Shown here one piece after another: positions 41,137 through 52,530 of a stretch of 64,000 bases of DNA. Below the pieces are notes generated by a model, which was given only the letters and a program-made list of their open reading frames with translations, was not told the DNA's origin and searched no databases. Within the stretch, counting starts at the first letter, position 1. The number at the start of each line of letters is the position of its first letter. The stretch comes from JAJEEA01 sp965243615 (lineage in GTDB: Bacteria > Acidobacteriota > Vicinamibacteria > Vicinamibacterales > UBA8438). The DNA lies in assembly GCA_965243615.1 (NCBI GenBank), contig CBDEVO010000003.1:496001-560000 (forward strand). The letters are read 5' to 3'. A program made the position numbers and the translations under genes.

Positions 41137-42027
41137 ATGACCGAGGAACAGAAGAAGATCGACCCGCGCGTCTTCGACCTCTACGACGAGTACTGTCACG
41201 GCCGCATCACCCGGCGCGAGTTCCTCAACCGCGCCGCGGCGATGACCATCGGCGGCGTCTCGGCCCTCTGGATGGCGCAGGCCCTGCTGCCGCGCTACGC
41301 CGACGCGCAGACAATCTCGTTCACCGACTCGCGGATGAGGGGGACCTACGTCGAGTACCCGTCGCCGGGCGGCACGTCGGGCGAGATGCGCGGCTACCTC
41401 GTGCAGCCGACCGGGGACGGGCCGTTCCCGGCGGTGCTGATCATCCACGAGAACCGCGGCCTGAACCCCCACATCGAGGACGTCGCCCGACGCGCCGGGG
41501 TGGCCGGGTTCCTCGCCCTCGCGCCGGACGGGCTGTCGCCGGTGGGCGGCTATCCCGGCAACGACGACGACGGCCGCGTCCTGCAGCGCGGCCTCGACCC
41601 TGACGAGCTGGACCAGGACATGATCAACAGCGCGCGCTTCCTCAAGGGGCACGCCCTGTCGAACGGCCGCCTCGGGTCGACCGGGTTCTGCTGGGGCGGC
41701 GGCATGACCAACCGCCTCGCCGTCGAGCTGGGCAGCGACCTCCAGGCCGGCGTGCCCTTCTACGGCGCCTCGGCCCCCACCGAGGGCGTGCCGAACATCG
41801 AGGCCGCGATGATGATCATCTACGCGAGCACCGACCCGCGCATCAACGCGATGTGGCCCGAGTACGAGGCGGCCCTGCAGGCGAACAACGTCGAGCACGA
41901 GATGCACATGTTCGAGGGGACCCTGCACGGCTTCCACAACAACTCGACGCCGCGCTACAACGAGACGGCGGCCAACCAGGCGTGGAACCGGACGGTGGGC
42001 TTCTTCCGCCGGCACCTCACCGCGTAG
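41137..42027 (+). CDS. Dienelactone hydrolase family protein with Tat-like signal
   Basis: A 296-residue hydrolase. The N-terminus has TRREFL (25-30) before a hydrophobic segment, a twin-arginine export signal. The catalytic nucleophile is C185 in GFCWGGG, as in dienelactone hydrolases (Cys-Asp-His triad); the His is in TLHGFHNN near 268. Upstream strands read VLIIHENRGLNPHIEDVARR. The usual substrate is a cis- or trans-dienelactone in chlorocatechol degradation, but exported homologues may act on other esters. The gene is preceded by a perfect hairpin at 41050-41075 and has an AAGAGGAG ribosome-binding site. It is convergent with the efflux operon. Confidence 0.86.
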   Translation: MTEEQKKIDPRVFDLYDEYCHGRITRREFLNRAAAMTIGGVSALWMAQALLPRYADAQTISFTDSRMRGTYVEYPSPGGTSGEMRGYLVQPTGDGPFPAVLIIHENRGLNPHIEDVARRAGVAGFLALAPDGLSPVGGYPGNDDDGRVLQRGLDPDELDQDMINSARFLKGHALSNGRLGSTGFCWGGGMTNRLAVELGSDLQAGVPFYGASAPTEGVPNIEAAMMIIYASTDPRINAMWPEYEAALQANNVEHEMHMFEGTLHGFHNNSTPRYNETAANQAWNRTVGFFRRHLTA

Positions 42028-42048
42028 CGGTCAACCGCCCCACGGGTC

Positions 42049-42093
42049 GGACGTCGTCGGCCGGAGTCCAGGACTTCCCGGCCGGCGACGTCC
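42049..42093. terminator. Bidirectional hairpin between convergent genes
   Basis: GGACGTCGTCGGCCGG (42049-42064) pairs with CCGGCCGGCGACGTCC (42078-42093) over 16 bases with one G-U pair, around a 13-base loop. It lies exactly between the convergent dienelactone hydrolase gene and the efflux pump operon. There is no T-run on either side, but the position suits a shared terminator. Confidence 0.6.
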
Positions 42094-42123
42094 CGATTCC
42101 CACTCCCCGCCTCCGGACTCGCT

Positions 42124-45215
<3,092 letters not shown>

Positions 45216-45216
<1 letters not shown>

Positions 45217-46751
45217 CAGTGCGTATGTCCGTGGGCCGGGACCTGCGGCGACAGCGCGGCCAGCCGTATCAGCGGCGCCCCCACCGTGACCACCCGGTCG
45301 CCCGCCGCCACGTCCCCGATCACCTGCACGTCGGCCCCCTCGCGGTGGCCGAGCCTGACCGGGCGCCGCTCGAAGCTCTCGCCGCCGACCTGGACGAAGA
45401 CCACGGGCTGGCCGCCGTCGTCGACGATGGCGCTCGCGGGCACGGTGACCGCGTCGGTCCGCGACGCGCCGAAGACGCGGAGGGTGACGGCCTGTCCGAT
45501 GGCGAGCCGGCGGTCCGGGTTCCGCAGCTCGTAGATGATGGGGACGGTGCGCGCCGACTCGTCGACCACCCGCCCCACCGTCACCAGCCGGTCGAGGGGC
45601 ACCGGCGCCCCGCCCCCCGGCACCTCGAGCTCGGCCCCGGCGAGGTCGTCGAGACGCGGCAGGGCCGCCTCGGGCAGGGCCCCGACGACGTGCAGGCGGT
45701 CGACCGCGATCAGCTTGAACAGCCTCGCGCCCTCGTCGACGCTGGCCCCGGGGGTGGCGGCCGACTCCGCGACGACGCCGCGCATCGGCGCGCGCAGCAC
45801 GAAGCGGGTGTCCTCGGTGCCCTCGCCCTCGCCCCGCCGCGTCGAGTCGAGCTGGGCGAGATGGGCCTCGGCCGCGGTCAGCCGGGCCTCGGCCGTCTGC
45901 GCCGCCAGGCGCGCCTCGAGCCGGCGGCGCGCCGGGAGGGCCCCGACCTCGACCAGCCGCGCGGCCCGCGCGTTCTCGGCCCGGGCCAGCTCGAGGGCGT
46001 CGCGCGCCTCGGCCACCGCCAGCTCGAGGGCGGGGCGGTCGTCGGCATGCTCGCTGTGGGGGACGACCTGGGCCAGGGTGTCGCCGCGGCCCACGACGGA
46101 CCCGACGGGCCGGGGCGGCAGGTCGGCCGCGAGCCGGCCCGCCACCGGGGTCGTCACCTCGGCCTCGCCGCCGGTGCGCGGCCGGATCTCGGCCGGGACG
46201 TCGAGGCTGTCGGCCATCGACCGGCTCCGCGCCGCCGCCGTCGCGAAGTCGAGCGACCACTGCTGCTCCTTGAGGAAGGGGACCGACCCGTCGTCCTCCT
46301 CGGCCTCGTGCGGCAGCGCCGCCGCCTCGGCCGGCGTCAGCACCCTGACCTCGCCGAGGTCGTGGCGGTCCTGCACCGCCTCGGCGTCGAGCAGCAGCTC
46401 GAGGCGGGCGCGCCCGGCGGCGGAGGGGGTGACGTCGATGCCGAAGATGCCGGGGCGGCCCGGCTCGTCGACCTCGAACTCCTCGACCCGCGCGCCGCTC
46501 AGGCGCACCGTCGCGCGTCCCTCGAGCAGGGGCTCGAAGGTGGCGAGGTCGGTGAAGTGGATGGCGAACCGGCTCGTGGCCCCCGCGACCAGCGGCGGGA
46601 ACTCGACGAACAGCTCGCTGCGGTCGGTCCACTGGCTCACCACGACCGGCGCAGGCTCCTCCGCCGCCTCGAGCTCCGCCGGCGGCGCCGACCCGCACCC
46701 CGACAGCATCATCGCCGCCGACAGCCACAGTGCGTGAATGGTGTTCCTCAT
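45216..46751 (-). CDS. RND periplasmic adaptor lipoprotein with extra N-terminal domain
   Basis: A 511-residue membrane-fusion protein. The signal ends in a lipobox LSGC (about 15-18), so it is anchored as a lipoprotein. An unusual N-terminal region (about 35-140, SQWTDRSELFVEFPPLVAG and LATFEPLLEGRATVRLSG) resembles a FixH-like or metal-binding beta-domain found in some heavy-metal adaptors. Lipoyl, helical hairpin (LEARLAAQTAEARLTAAEAHL) and barrel domains follow. The C-terminus ends HGHTH, a possible metal ligand cluster. GGGAGGTGACGCC is the ribosome-binding site for the ATG at 46751. Just upstream sits the micro-ORF from 46756 to 46890. Confidence 0.88.
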
Positions 46752-46755
46752 GGCG

Positions 46756-46890
46756 TCACCTCCCGCCCCGACCGCGCTCGGGCTCGATCGCGGCCCGGCG
46801 CGCCGCCGCCGACAGCTCATGGCTCTCCCCTGCCCCCGACGCGCGGTCGAGCTCGATCGCGGCCCGGCGCGCCGCCGACCGGAGGCTCAC
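46756..46890 (-). CDS. 44-codon micro-ORF of duplicated TolC-gene 3' ends
   Basis: A GTG at 46890 overlaps the TGA of the TolC gene (GTGA), and the frame runs to TGA at 46756, four bases before the adaptor ATG. It contains two imperfect copies of the TolC C-terminus: SAARRAAIELDRASG and SAAARRAAIEPERG, against the original SAAARRAAIELDRASG. The DNA shows three head-to-tail copies at a period of about 65 bases (46780-46955). The end of the micro-ORF carries the adaptor's GGGAGG. This is the second of four such junctions. Confidence 0.5.
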   Translation of the reverse strand: MSLRSAARRAAIELDRASGAGESHELSAAARRAAIEPERGRGGR

Positions 46891-48107
46891 GGCGTCAGCC
46901 CACGTCCCGACGCGCGGTCGAGCTCGATCGCGGCGCGGCGCGCCGCCGCCGACAGGTCGAGCGACCGCAGTTCCGCGCTCAGGGCGACCCGATGGGCGTC
47001 GAGCAGCTCCAGGATGCCGAACTCGCCTTCCTCGTAGCCCGCGGTCGCGATGGCCACGAGCTCGGCCGCGCGCGACACCGAGTCGTCCCGATAACGGTCG
47101 GCCAGCTCGCGCGCGCCGACCGCCACCGCCGACGCGGCGTGAACCTCCGACGCGATGCGGGCGGCGAGGCTGCGGCGCTCGGCCTCGACCCGCGCCCCGG
47201 CCGCCGCCGCCCGCGCCGCCTGCGCCTGGCCGCGGTTGAACACCGGCACGGACAGCGAGGTGGCCACCACGAACCCGGTCTCGGTGGGCCCGAGCACGCC
47301 GCTGCGCTTCATGCCGCCCGTGAGCTGGGCGGTGGGCAGCCGCAGGCGCCGCGCCGCGCGCTCCTCCGCCCCCCAACGCTCCACCTCGAGGCCGAGCGCG
47401 CGATACTCCGGGCGGCGCTCGGAGAGCCGGTCCGGCGCGACGGCCGGCTCCGCCGGGGCCGGATAGTCGGCGAGGCGGCCCGCGGCGATCAACCCGTCGG
47501 GGTCGGTCCCCTCGGCGAAGAAGGCCGCGAGCCGCGCCTGCGCCCGCCGGCGGTCGATGCCGGCGAGCGCGAGGTCGGCGTCGACCTCGGCCACCTCGCC
47601 CTCCGCCCGCAGCCGGTCGAAGCGCGAGCCCTCACCCTGCTCCTCGCGCGTCAGCAGCACCGCGATCAGTGCGTCGAGCCGGCCGACGCCGGCCTCGAGC
47701 GACCTCGCCCGGTCCTGCGCCAGCAGCAGGTCGGTGAACACGCGGCGCAGCCCCGCCTCGACGGCCAGCAGGCGGGCGTCGACGTCGGCGGCCCGGGCCG
47801 AGACCTCGTGCCCGGCCGCTTCGCCCAGCAATCCCCGCCGGCCCCACAGCGGCAGCTCCTGGCTCACGAGGAAGAAGTCGTCGACCGCCGCGCCGGCCGC
47901 CTCCCGGGTGTATGCGACGGCCGGGTTGGCGAGCAGAGTGCGCTCGCGGGCGTCCGCCGCGAGCTCGCTCACGCCGAGCCGCAGGGCGGTCACCAGCGGA
48001 TACTCCGCCCGCCTTCTCGCCACCGCCTCGGCCTCGGTCAGCGACTGTGCGGCGCCCGGCGACGCGAGCGCCATGCACAGACCGGCCAGCAGCCACCGTC
48101 GAGCCAT
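46887..48107 (-). CDS. TolC-family outer-membrane channel of the efflux operon
   Basis: A 406-residue outer-membrane efflux protein. A signal peptide (MARRWLLAGLCMALASPGAAQ) is followed by two related halves of long helices, for example PLVTALRLGVSELAADARER in the first and RPEYRALGLEVERWGAEERAARR in the second. Beta segments include FVVATSLSVPVFNRGQAQAA. It is first in a leftward operon with the adaptor and pump, an outer-channel-first order. Its 3' end is duplicated in tandem into the micro-ORF that follows, and GTGA overlap couples them. A heavy-metal substrate is suggested by the pump type, not proven. Confidence 0.88.
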   Translation of the reverse strand: MARRWLLAGLCMALASPGAAQSLTEAEAVARRRAEYPLVTALRLGVSELAADARERTLLANPAVAYTREAAGAAVDDFFLVSQELPLWGRRGLLGEAAGHEVSARAADVDARLLAVEAGLRRVFTDLLLAQDRARSLEAGVGRLDALIAVLLTREEQGEGSRFDRLRAEGEVAEVDADLALAGIDRRRAQARLAAFFAEGTDPDGLIAAGRLADYPAPAEPAVAPDRLSERRPEYRALGLEVERWGAEERAARRLRLPTAQLTGGMKRSGVLGPTETGFVVATSLSVPVFNRGQAQAARAAAAGARVEAERRSLAARIASEVHAASAVAVGARELADRYRDDSVSRAAELVAIATAGYEEGEFGILELLDAHRVALSAELRSLDLSAAARRAAIELDRASGRGLTP

Positions 48108-48333
48108 ATCGTCGTCTCCTGCCGTAACGCCGCGCGCCGGGACCGGGCGTGAACTCCCGGCGTCAGGAATGCCGCGGCCACCGGAGCCTGCACCGCGCGG
48201 CGCTCCTGCGGACCGGGGCGCGCTGGCCCCGCGTCGGGGGTGGCGGATCGGCCGGCGCGTCTGCGTGCGCGCTCCCTGCCCGACCGGGACCCGGCCGGGC
48301 ACGGCGCCAGACTCGCGACGGAGGGCCCGCGCG

Positions 48334-50271
48334 TCAGGACCCCGGCCCGGTCGGTGTCGTCTCGCCGGGCGTCCCGTACCCCAACCGGTACCAGACCGGG
48401 CACAGCGCCACCCCCACCGCGAGCAGCCCGCCGATCCAGAGCGGGCGGGCGGGGACCCAATCGGGGACGGGGCTGCCGACCAGCCACGTCCCGAGCCCGA
48501 CGAGCAGGCAGAACAGGGTCGCCGAGCACAACGCCATGGCCGCGACGGCGCGCCCGAGCCGCCGCGCCCCGTCCGCGCCGGCCCCGCCGCCGTCGACCGC
48601 TCGGGCCATCGGCCCCCAGAAGCCGACGGGCCGCACGCGCCGGTAGAAGGCGGCCAGCCGCGCCGGGTCCTCGGGCGCGGTGAAGCGAATGGCGGCCAGC
48701 GCCGCCGCCGTCGACGCCGCCGCCGCCACGAGCAGCCGCAGCGGCTGCTGGTCGTCGTCGAGGAACAAGATGAGCAGCGGAGCTACCGCGCACGATACCA
48801 CCATCGCGGCGATCTCGGCCCAGGCGTTCATCCGCCACCAGATCCAGCGCAGCACCAGCACCACCCCGAGCCCCGCCCCGAAGAGCAGGTTGATCTGCCA
48901 CGCCTGGTTGATGGAGGTGAGCCGGGTCATGATGCCGAGGGCGATCACCAGCGTCAGCACCGCCGCGGCGCGGGCCACCCACACCAGGGCGCGGCCGCTC
49001 GGTTCGGTCCCGAGCCACGCCCGGCAGATGAACCGCCTGTAGATGTCGTTGGTCCAGTACGACGCCCCCCAGTTGAGGTGGGTGTCGACGGTCGAGGCGA
49101 GGGCCGCGAGCATGCCCGTCAGCATGAGGCCGCGCACCCCGGCGGGCAGCAGCTCGGCCATGCCGCGGACATAGGTGGCCTCGCGGTCGGCCTGCACGAA
49201 GCCCGGGGCCAGCCCCGGGTCGGGGGGGAAGAGCACCAGCAGCCCGACCCCCAGGGGCAGCCACAGCAGGCTGCGCACCAGCACCTGGGAGAACGTGAAC
49301 ACCACCGCCGCGGTCTTCGCGTCGCGGTCCGTGCGGCACGCCATCGACCGCTGGGCGAGGTAGCCGCTGCCGTCCGACACCGCGTTGATGAGCCACAGCA
49401 GACCCAGCAGCGAGAGGACCGTCAGGGTGACGTCCTTGCCGTGCCCCGGCGTGAACGCGAGGATCTCGTCGGGCCGGATGCCGCCCGGCCCGCCCGCCGC
49501 GAACGTCTCCTGCACCCGCCCGGGCAGCGCGCCGAGGCCGCCCGCCTCGGCCACGACGAACGCCGCGAACGCCACCGTCCCCGCGCCCATGACCGCGATC
49601 TGCCCCATGTCGGTGGCGACCACCCCGCGCAGCCCCCCGGTCGCCGAGTAGAACGCCACCACGACCAGGATCAGGACCAGCGACAGCAGGTTGTTGGCGG
49701 TCTTGACCCACACCTCGGGGTCGTCCGCGCCCCCGATGGCGAGGGGCGTGCCGACCGCCTCGACGAGGACGACGACCGGCTCGAACAGCCCGCCGGGCAG
49801 CCACGCGTGCCACAGCAGGAAGGGCTCGGCGATCTTCGCGGCCGCGAAGAGCACCCACGCCAGCGTGACGCAGTTGATGACGGTGCCGAAGTAGAACGCC
49901 TTGACGCCGCGCAGCACCGCCGCCGGCGCGCCGCCGTAGCGCACCTCCGTCAGCTCGGCGTCGGTCACCACCCCGGCCCGGCGCCACGCCCCGGCCAGCA
50001 CGAAGCCGAGGAGGAGGAAGGTGACCCCGAAGATCCAGAGCTGCCACAGACCGAAGATGCCCGCGGTGGCGATGATGCCGGTGACGAGCAGCGGCGTGTC
50101 GGCCGCGAACTGCGTCGCCGCCATGCTGAGGCCGGCCTTCCAGCCCGGGAGGGTCCGGCCCGCGAGGAAGTACTCGTCGAGGTTCTTCGACGCCTGCCGG
50201 CGGTGGCGGACGCCGGCGCTGACCGCATAGGCCACGAAGGCCAGCACGATGAGGGCGTCGACGGGATGCAC
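48334..50271 (-). CDS. Sodium:solute symporter family protein (SSS)
   Basis: A 645-residue, roughly 13-helix inner-membrane transporter of the sodium/solute symporter family, which imports a sugar, carboxylate or similar with Na+. It opens VHPVDALIVLAFVAYAVSAGV; FLAGRTLPGWKAGLSMAATQFAADTP is the conserved SSS block. SDGSGYLAQRSMACRTDRDAKTAA and DTHLNWGASYWTNDIYRRF (Na2-site region) follow. The start is GTG at 50271, set by AGGATGG upstream and by the protein beginning there; an ATG seven bases earlier is in another frame. A 102-residue protein gene lies 34 bases upstream on the same strand. No other transport partner is near. Confidence 0.88.
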   Translation of the reverse strand: MHPVDALIVLAFVAYAVSAGVRHRRQASKNLDEYFLAGRTLPGWKAGLSMAATQFAADTPLLVTGIIATAGIFGLWQLWIFGVTFLLLGFVLAGAWRRAGVVTDAELTEVRYGGAPAAVLRGVKAFYFGTVINCVTLAWVLFAAAKIAEPFLLWHAWLPGGLFEPVVVLVEAVGTPLAIGGADDPEVWVKTANNLLSLVLILVVVAFYSATGGLRGVVATDMGQIAVMGAGTVAFAAFVVAEAGGLGALPGRVQETFAAGGPGGIRPDEILAFTPGHGKDVTLTVLSLLGLLWLINAVSDGSGYLAQRSMACRTDRDAKTAAVVFTFSQVLVRSLLWLPLGVGLLVLFPPDPGLAPGFVQADREATYVRGMAELLPAGVRGLMLTGMLAALASTVDTHLNWGASYWTNDIYRRFICRAWLGTEPSGRALVWVARAAAVLTLVIALGIMTRLTSINQAWQINLLFGAGLGVVLVLRWIWWRMNAWAEIAAMVVSCAVAPLLILFLDDDQQPLRLLVAAAASTAAALAAIRFTAPEDPARLAAFYRRVRPVGFWGPMARAVDGGGAGADGARRLGRAVAAMALCSATLFCLLVGLGTWLVGSPVPDWVPARPLWIGGLLAVGVALCPVWYRLGYGTPGETTPTGPGS

Positions 50272-50305
50272 GCGTCCATCCTGCCGCGGGACGGCCCCGA
50301 GCGGG

Positions 50306-50614
50306 TCAGGCCGTGCCGCGGTCGTGGGGCCGGACCACCCAGACCGCGGCGGCCGGGGGGTCGCTCTTCGCGAGGTCCGTCTCGAGGCGCACGTACTCCT
50401 CGAACGCGAGCCACTGCCGGTCGGTCCAGCGCCGCCGGTGGCTCCGCGGCTGGGCGGCGAGCTCCGCCCCGTCGGTGCCGGTGTACGCCGGCGGCTGCTT
50501 GCGGACGCTGGACCGCGCCACGCGGCGCGCATCGACCGCAACCGCGTCCGTCACCTCGTGCGTCGGCAGCGGCACTGGGACGTACTCGACGCCGCTCTCG
50601 TCTCGATAGATCAC
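50306..50614 (-). CDS. Small protein of unknown function upstream of the symporter
   Basis: A 102-residue protein with no recognised family. It opens IYRDESGVEYVPVPLPTHEVTDAV and contains QWLAFEEYVRLETDLAKSDPP, then a short basic end. It has no signal peptide or membrane helix. It is 34 bases before the symporter start on the same strand, so the pair is likely one operon and it may be an accessory or regulatory protein. Codon pattern is consistent with its neighbours. Confidence 0.55.
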   Translation of the reverse strand: MIYRDESGVEYVPVPLPTHEVTDAVAVDARRVARSSVRKQPPAYTGTDGAELAAQPRSHRRRWTDRQWLAFEEYVRLETDLAKSDPPAAAVWVVRPHDRGTA

Positions 50615-50794
50615 GCTGCCATTCTACGCGCCATCGGCCGGCGGCCGGGTCATGATTCGCCGGGCGCGGCGCCGGCCCGGGTGCTCGACCGGCGGGGCCG
50701 TGCGCGCGGCGGCGATTCGGCGGGCGCGATGCGGGTCGGCAGCCCGGCCGGCGGCGGCCAGCGCGCCGCGCCGCCGGCCGCACCCGGCGGCGAT

Positions 50795-50823
50795 TTGACA
50801 GCGGACCCGGCTTGTCCGACGAT
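50795..50823 (+). promoter_or_regulatory. Promoter of a small rightward transcript
   Basis: Consensus TTGACA (50795-50800), exactly 17 bases, then GACGAT (50818-50823). The predicted start is near 50830. The only things it can transcribe before the perfect terminator at 51061-51093 are a hairpin-rich leader and a 14-codon ORF. Between 50615 and 50794 I see no gene. Confidence 0.6.
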
Positions 50824-50942
50824 GGGATCGGTGTTGATCCGCGCGAGGGCGCGGCGGTCTCCGGTCGATACGGGGCGGACCGGCGGCCGGTCGGGTTGGG
50901 ACCCGACGCGACGATGGCTCGCCCCGAGAAGGAGGTGATCCC

Positions 50943-50987
50943 GTGGACGACTATGGCAGCGGTTCTGCGGAGGTGGCGTCCTCGTAG
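50943..50987 (+). CDS. 14-codon micro-ORF behind a perfect Shine-Dalgarno
   Basis: GTG at 50943, seven bases after GGAGG, opens a frame of 14 residues, MDDYGSGSAEVASS, ending TAG at 50987. A second frame (ATG at 50954) of 30 codons overlaps it, so which is translated is uncertain. The perfect ribosome-binding site makes some translation likely. The peptide has a Tyr followed by Gly/Ser, but no known precursor family is recognised. Confidence 0.4.
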   Translation: MDDYGSGSAEVASS

Positions 50988-51060
50988 GGACCTCCAGCGC
51001 ACACGCGGCGCCGGGACCCCGCGCGGGGTAACCCAACGTCGCTGACGCAGACCGACCTGG

Positions 51061-51093
51061 GCCCCGGTTCCCTCATGGGAACCGGGGCTTTTT
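51061..51093 (+). terminator. Perfect intrinsic terminator of the small transcript
   Basis: GCCCCGGTTCCC (51061-51072) pairs perfectly with GGGAACCGGGGC (51077-51088) around TCAT, followed by TTTTT (51089-51093). The T-run is on the plus strand only, so it serves the rightward small transcript, not the leftward acyltransferase gene. It is the clearest intrinsic terminator in the window. Confidence 0.88.
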
Positions 51094-51183
51094 CGTTCTC
51101 GGGCCGCAAGCCCCGGCGCGGAACGCGGGCCGCCCCAGCTCGTTGCCTTCGTGCAGGAAGACGCGGCGTTCCCCCGCGCGCCC

Positions 51184-52320
51184 TCAGAAGTAGCGCAGCC
51201 AGGCAAGATCCCGGCGCCTCCGCTTCCAGCGGGCGAACGCTCGGGTCGGAAAGTAGAGCGGCGCGACGAGGGCGGCGGCCAGGAGCCACAGGACTCCCAG
51301 GTTCGGGACGCTCAGGTACTCGCCCTGATTCGGCCCGAACAGGGCATAGGCGACGAGGTACCCCGCCTTCAGCACGTACAGATGGAGCACGTAGAAGAAC
51401 ATCGGCGCCGCCCCGAAGGTCGCGGTCGCCGCGGTCATTCGCCGGTCCTCGGTCGCTTCGAACAGCGCCAGCAGCACCGCCCCGGCCCCCAGCGTCGCGA
51501 GCAGGAACAACAGGGACGGCGGGTACTTGGTGAGAGACAGGAAGCTCGTCAACGTCGTCAGCGCGTCCGGGGCCACGAACCAGGGAGCGTCCCCGTACAC
51601 GTTCAGCCAGCGTATCGCCGCGAAGGCGGCGAGCAGGGCGGCGCCCAGCGTCAGCAGACGGCGCACCGTGCTTCCCTCCGCCCGGATGCGCGCGAACCAC
51701 GGCCCCATCGCGTAGCCGAGGACGATGACCCCGATCCACGGGAGGACGGGATAGCTCGTCCGCGCCGTGACGCCGGCCCCGAGCTCGATGATGTCGCGCT
51801 GGTGCAGGATGGCCCAGGGGACGAAGAACGGGGACTCCGTCGAGAGGACGACGCCGTCGAGGAGGTTGTGCCCCGCGACCAGCACCAGCCCCACCGCGAG
51901 CTGCCAGGGCCGGCTCAGGTGCAGCAGCCCCGCGAGCGCGATCATGCAGATGCCGATGCACCAGATCACCTGGAGGAAGAACCTCGAGGGAGGAAACTCC
52001 GCCGTCCACGCGAACCCGACGACGGTGAGCTCGAGCAGCACGAGGAACGCGCCGCGCTCGAGCAGGAACACCGACGTCTCCCGCCGCGTGTGGGTCGAGC
52101 CGTGGAACCAGGCCCCGAGCCCGGTCAGGGCGATGAAGACCGGCGCGCAGACGTGGCTCGCCGAACGGGTGAAGAACAGCCCCGGCGGCGTCGTCAGGAC
52201 GTCCACCGGATCGCCGACCTGCGCGTGCAGGTAGACCGTCTCGCGCACGTGGTCCACCAGCATCAGCAGCATGACGAGCCCCCGAAGGGCGTCGATGCTC
52301 GCGACTCGCCTTCCCGTCAT
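51184..52320 (-). CDS. DUF1624/heparan-glucosaminide acetyltransferase-like membrane protein
   Basis: A 378-residue membrane protein with about ten helices. It opens RVASIDALRGLVMLLMLVDHVRE, the family signature, with the conserved Asp and Arg in the first helix and the His in LVDHV. HVCAPVFIALTGLGAWFHG and FYVLHLYVLK follow. Family members resemble the catalytic domain of heparan-alpha-glucosaminide N-acetyltransferase, moving an acetyl group across or at the membrane; in bacteria the acceptor is unknown. The ATG at 52320 is the first in a coding context. It is divergent from the gene at 52531 and not close to other genes on its strand. Confidence 0.82.
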   Translation of the reverse strand: MTGRRVASIDALRGLVMLLMLVDHVRETVYLHAQVGDPVDVLTTPPGLFFTRSASHVCAPVFIALTGLGAWFHGSTHTRRETSVFLLERGAFLVLLELTVVGFAWTAEFPPSRFFLQVIWCIGICMIALAGLLHLSRPWQLAVGLVLVAGHNLLDGVVLSTESPFFVPWAILHQRDIIELGAGVTARTSYPVLPWIGVIVLGYAMGPWFARIRAEGSTVRRLLTLGAALLAAFAAIRWLNVYGDAPWFVAPDALTTLTSFLSLTKYPPSLLFLLATLGAGAVLLALFEATEDRRMTAATATFGAAPMFFYVLHLYVLKAGYLVAYALFGPNQGEYLSVPNLGVLWLLAAALVAPLYFPTRAFARWKRRRRDLAWLRYF

Positions 52321-52530
52321 GGGGTCATTCTCGCACCAACGGCGTGCCGAGCGGCCGGCCGCGGCTGACCGTGCCACCGTGTTCCGCCTCGAACGTCCCA
52401 GGTCGCCGGTCCACCTGGCTGGCCGGCGATCCGTCCGAAACACGGATTGTCCGTGAAGCGGGTATCCTTGAGGAGGGTTCCTGCCGAAAGAACAGGTGGG
52501 AGCGTGTGGCGCAACGTGGAGGTACGGCCG

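Larger units (their letters stand above)
50830..51093 (+). ncRNA. Candidate independent small RNA / micro-ORF transcript
   Basis: A unit of about 260 bases bounded by a consensus-like promoter and an intrinsic terminator. It contains a stem-loop, GTCGGGT-TGGG-ACCCGAC (about 50890-50907), then AAGGAGGTGATCC (50929-50941), fully complementary to the usual 16S rRNA 3' end, then a 14-codon ORF. It is opposite in strand to both neighbours. It may act as a small RNA, as a small-protein mRNA, or both. I recognise no described RNA family. Confidence 0.45.

Noticed and set aside
51061..51093. Terminator assigned to the leftward acyltransferase gene
   Set aside because: The T-run is only on the plus strand and the hairpin is about 90 bases beyond that stop, so it belongs to the rightward small transcript.
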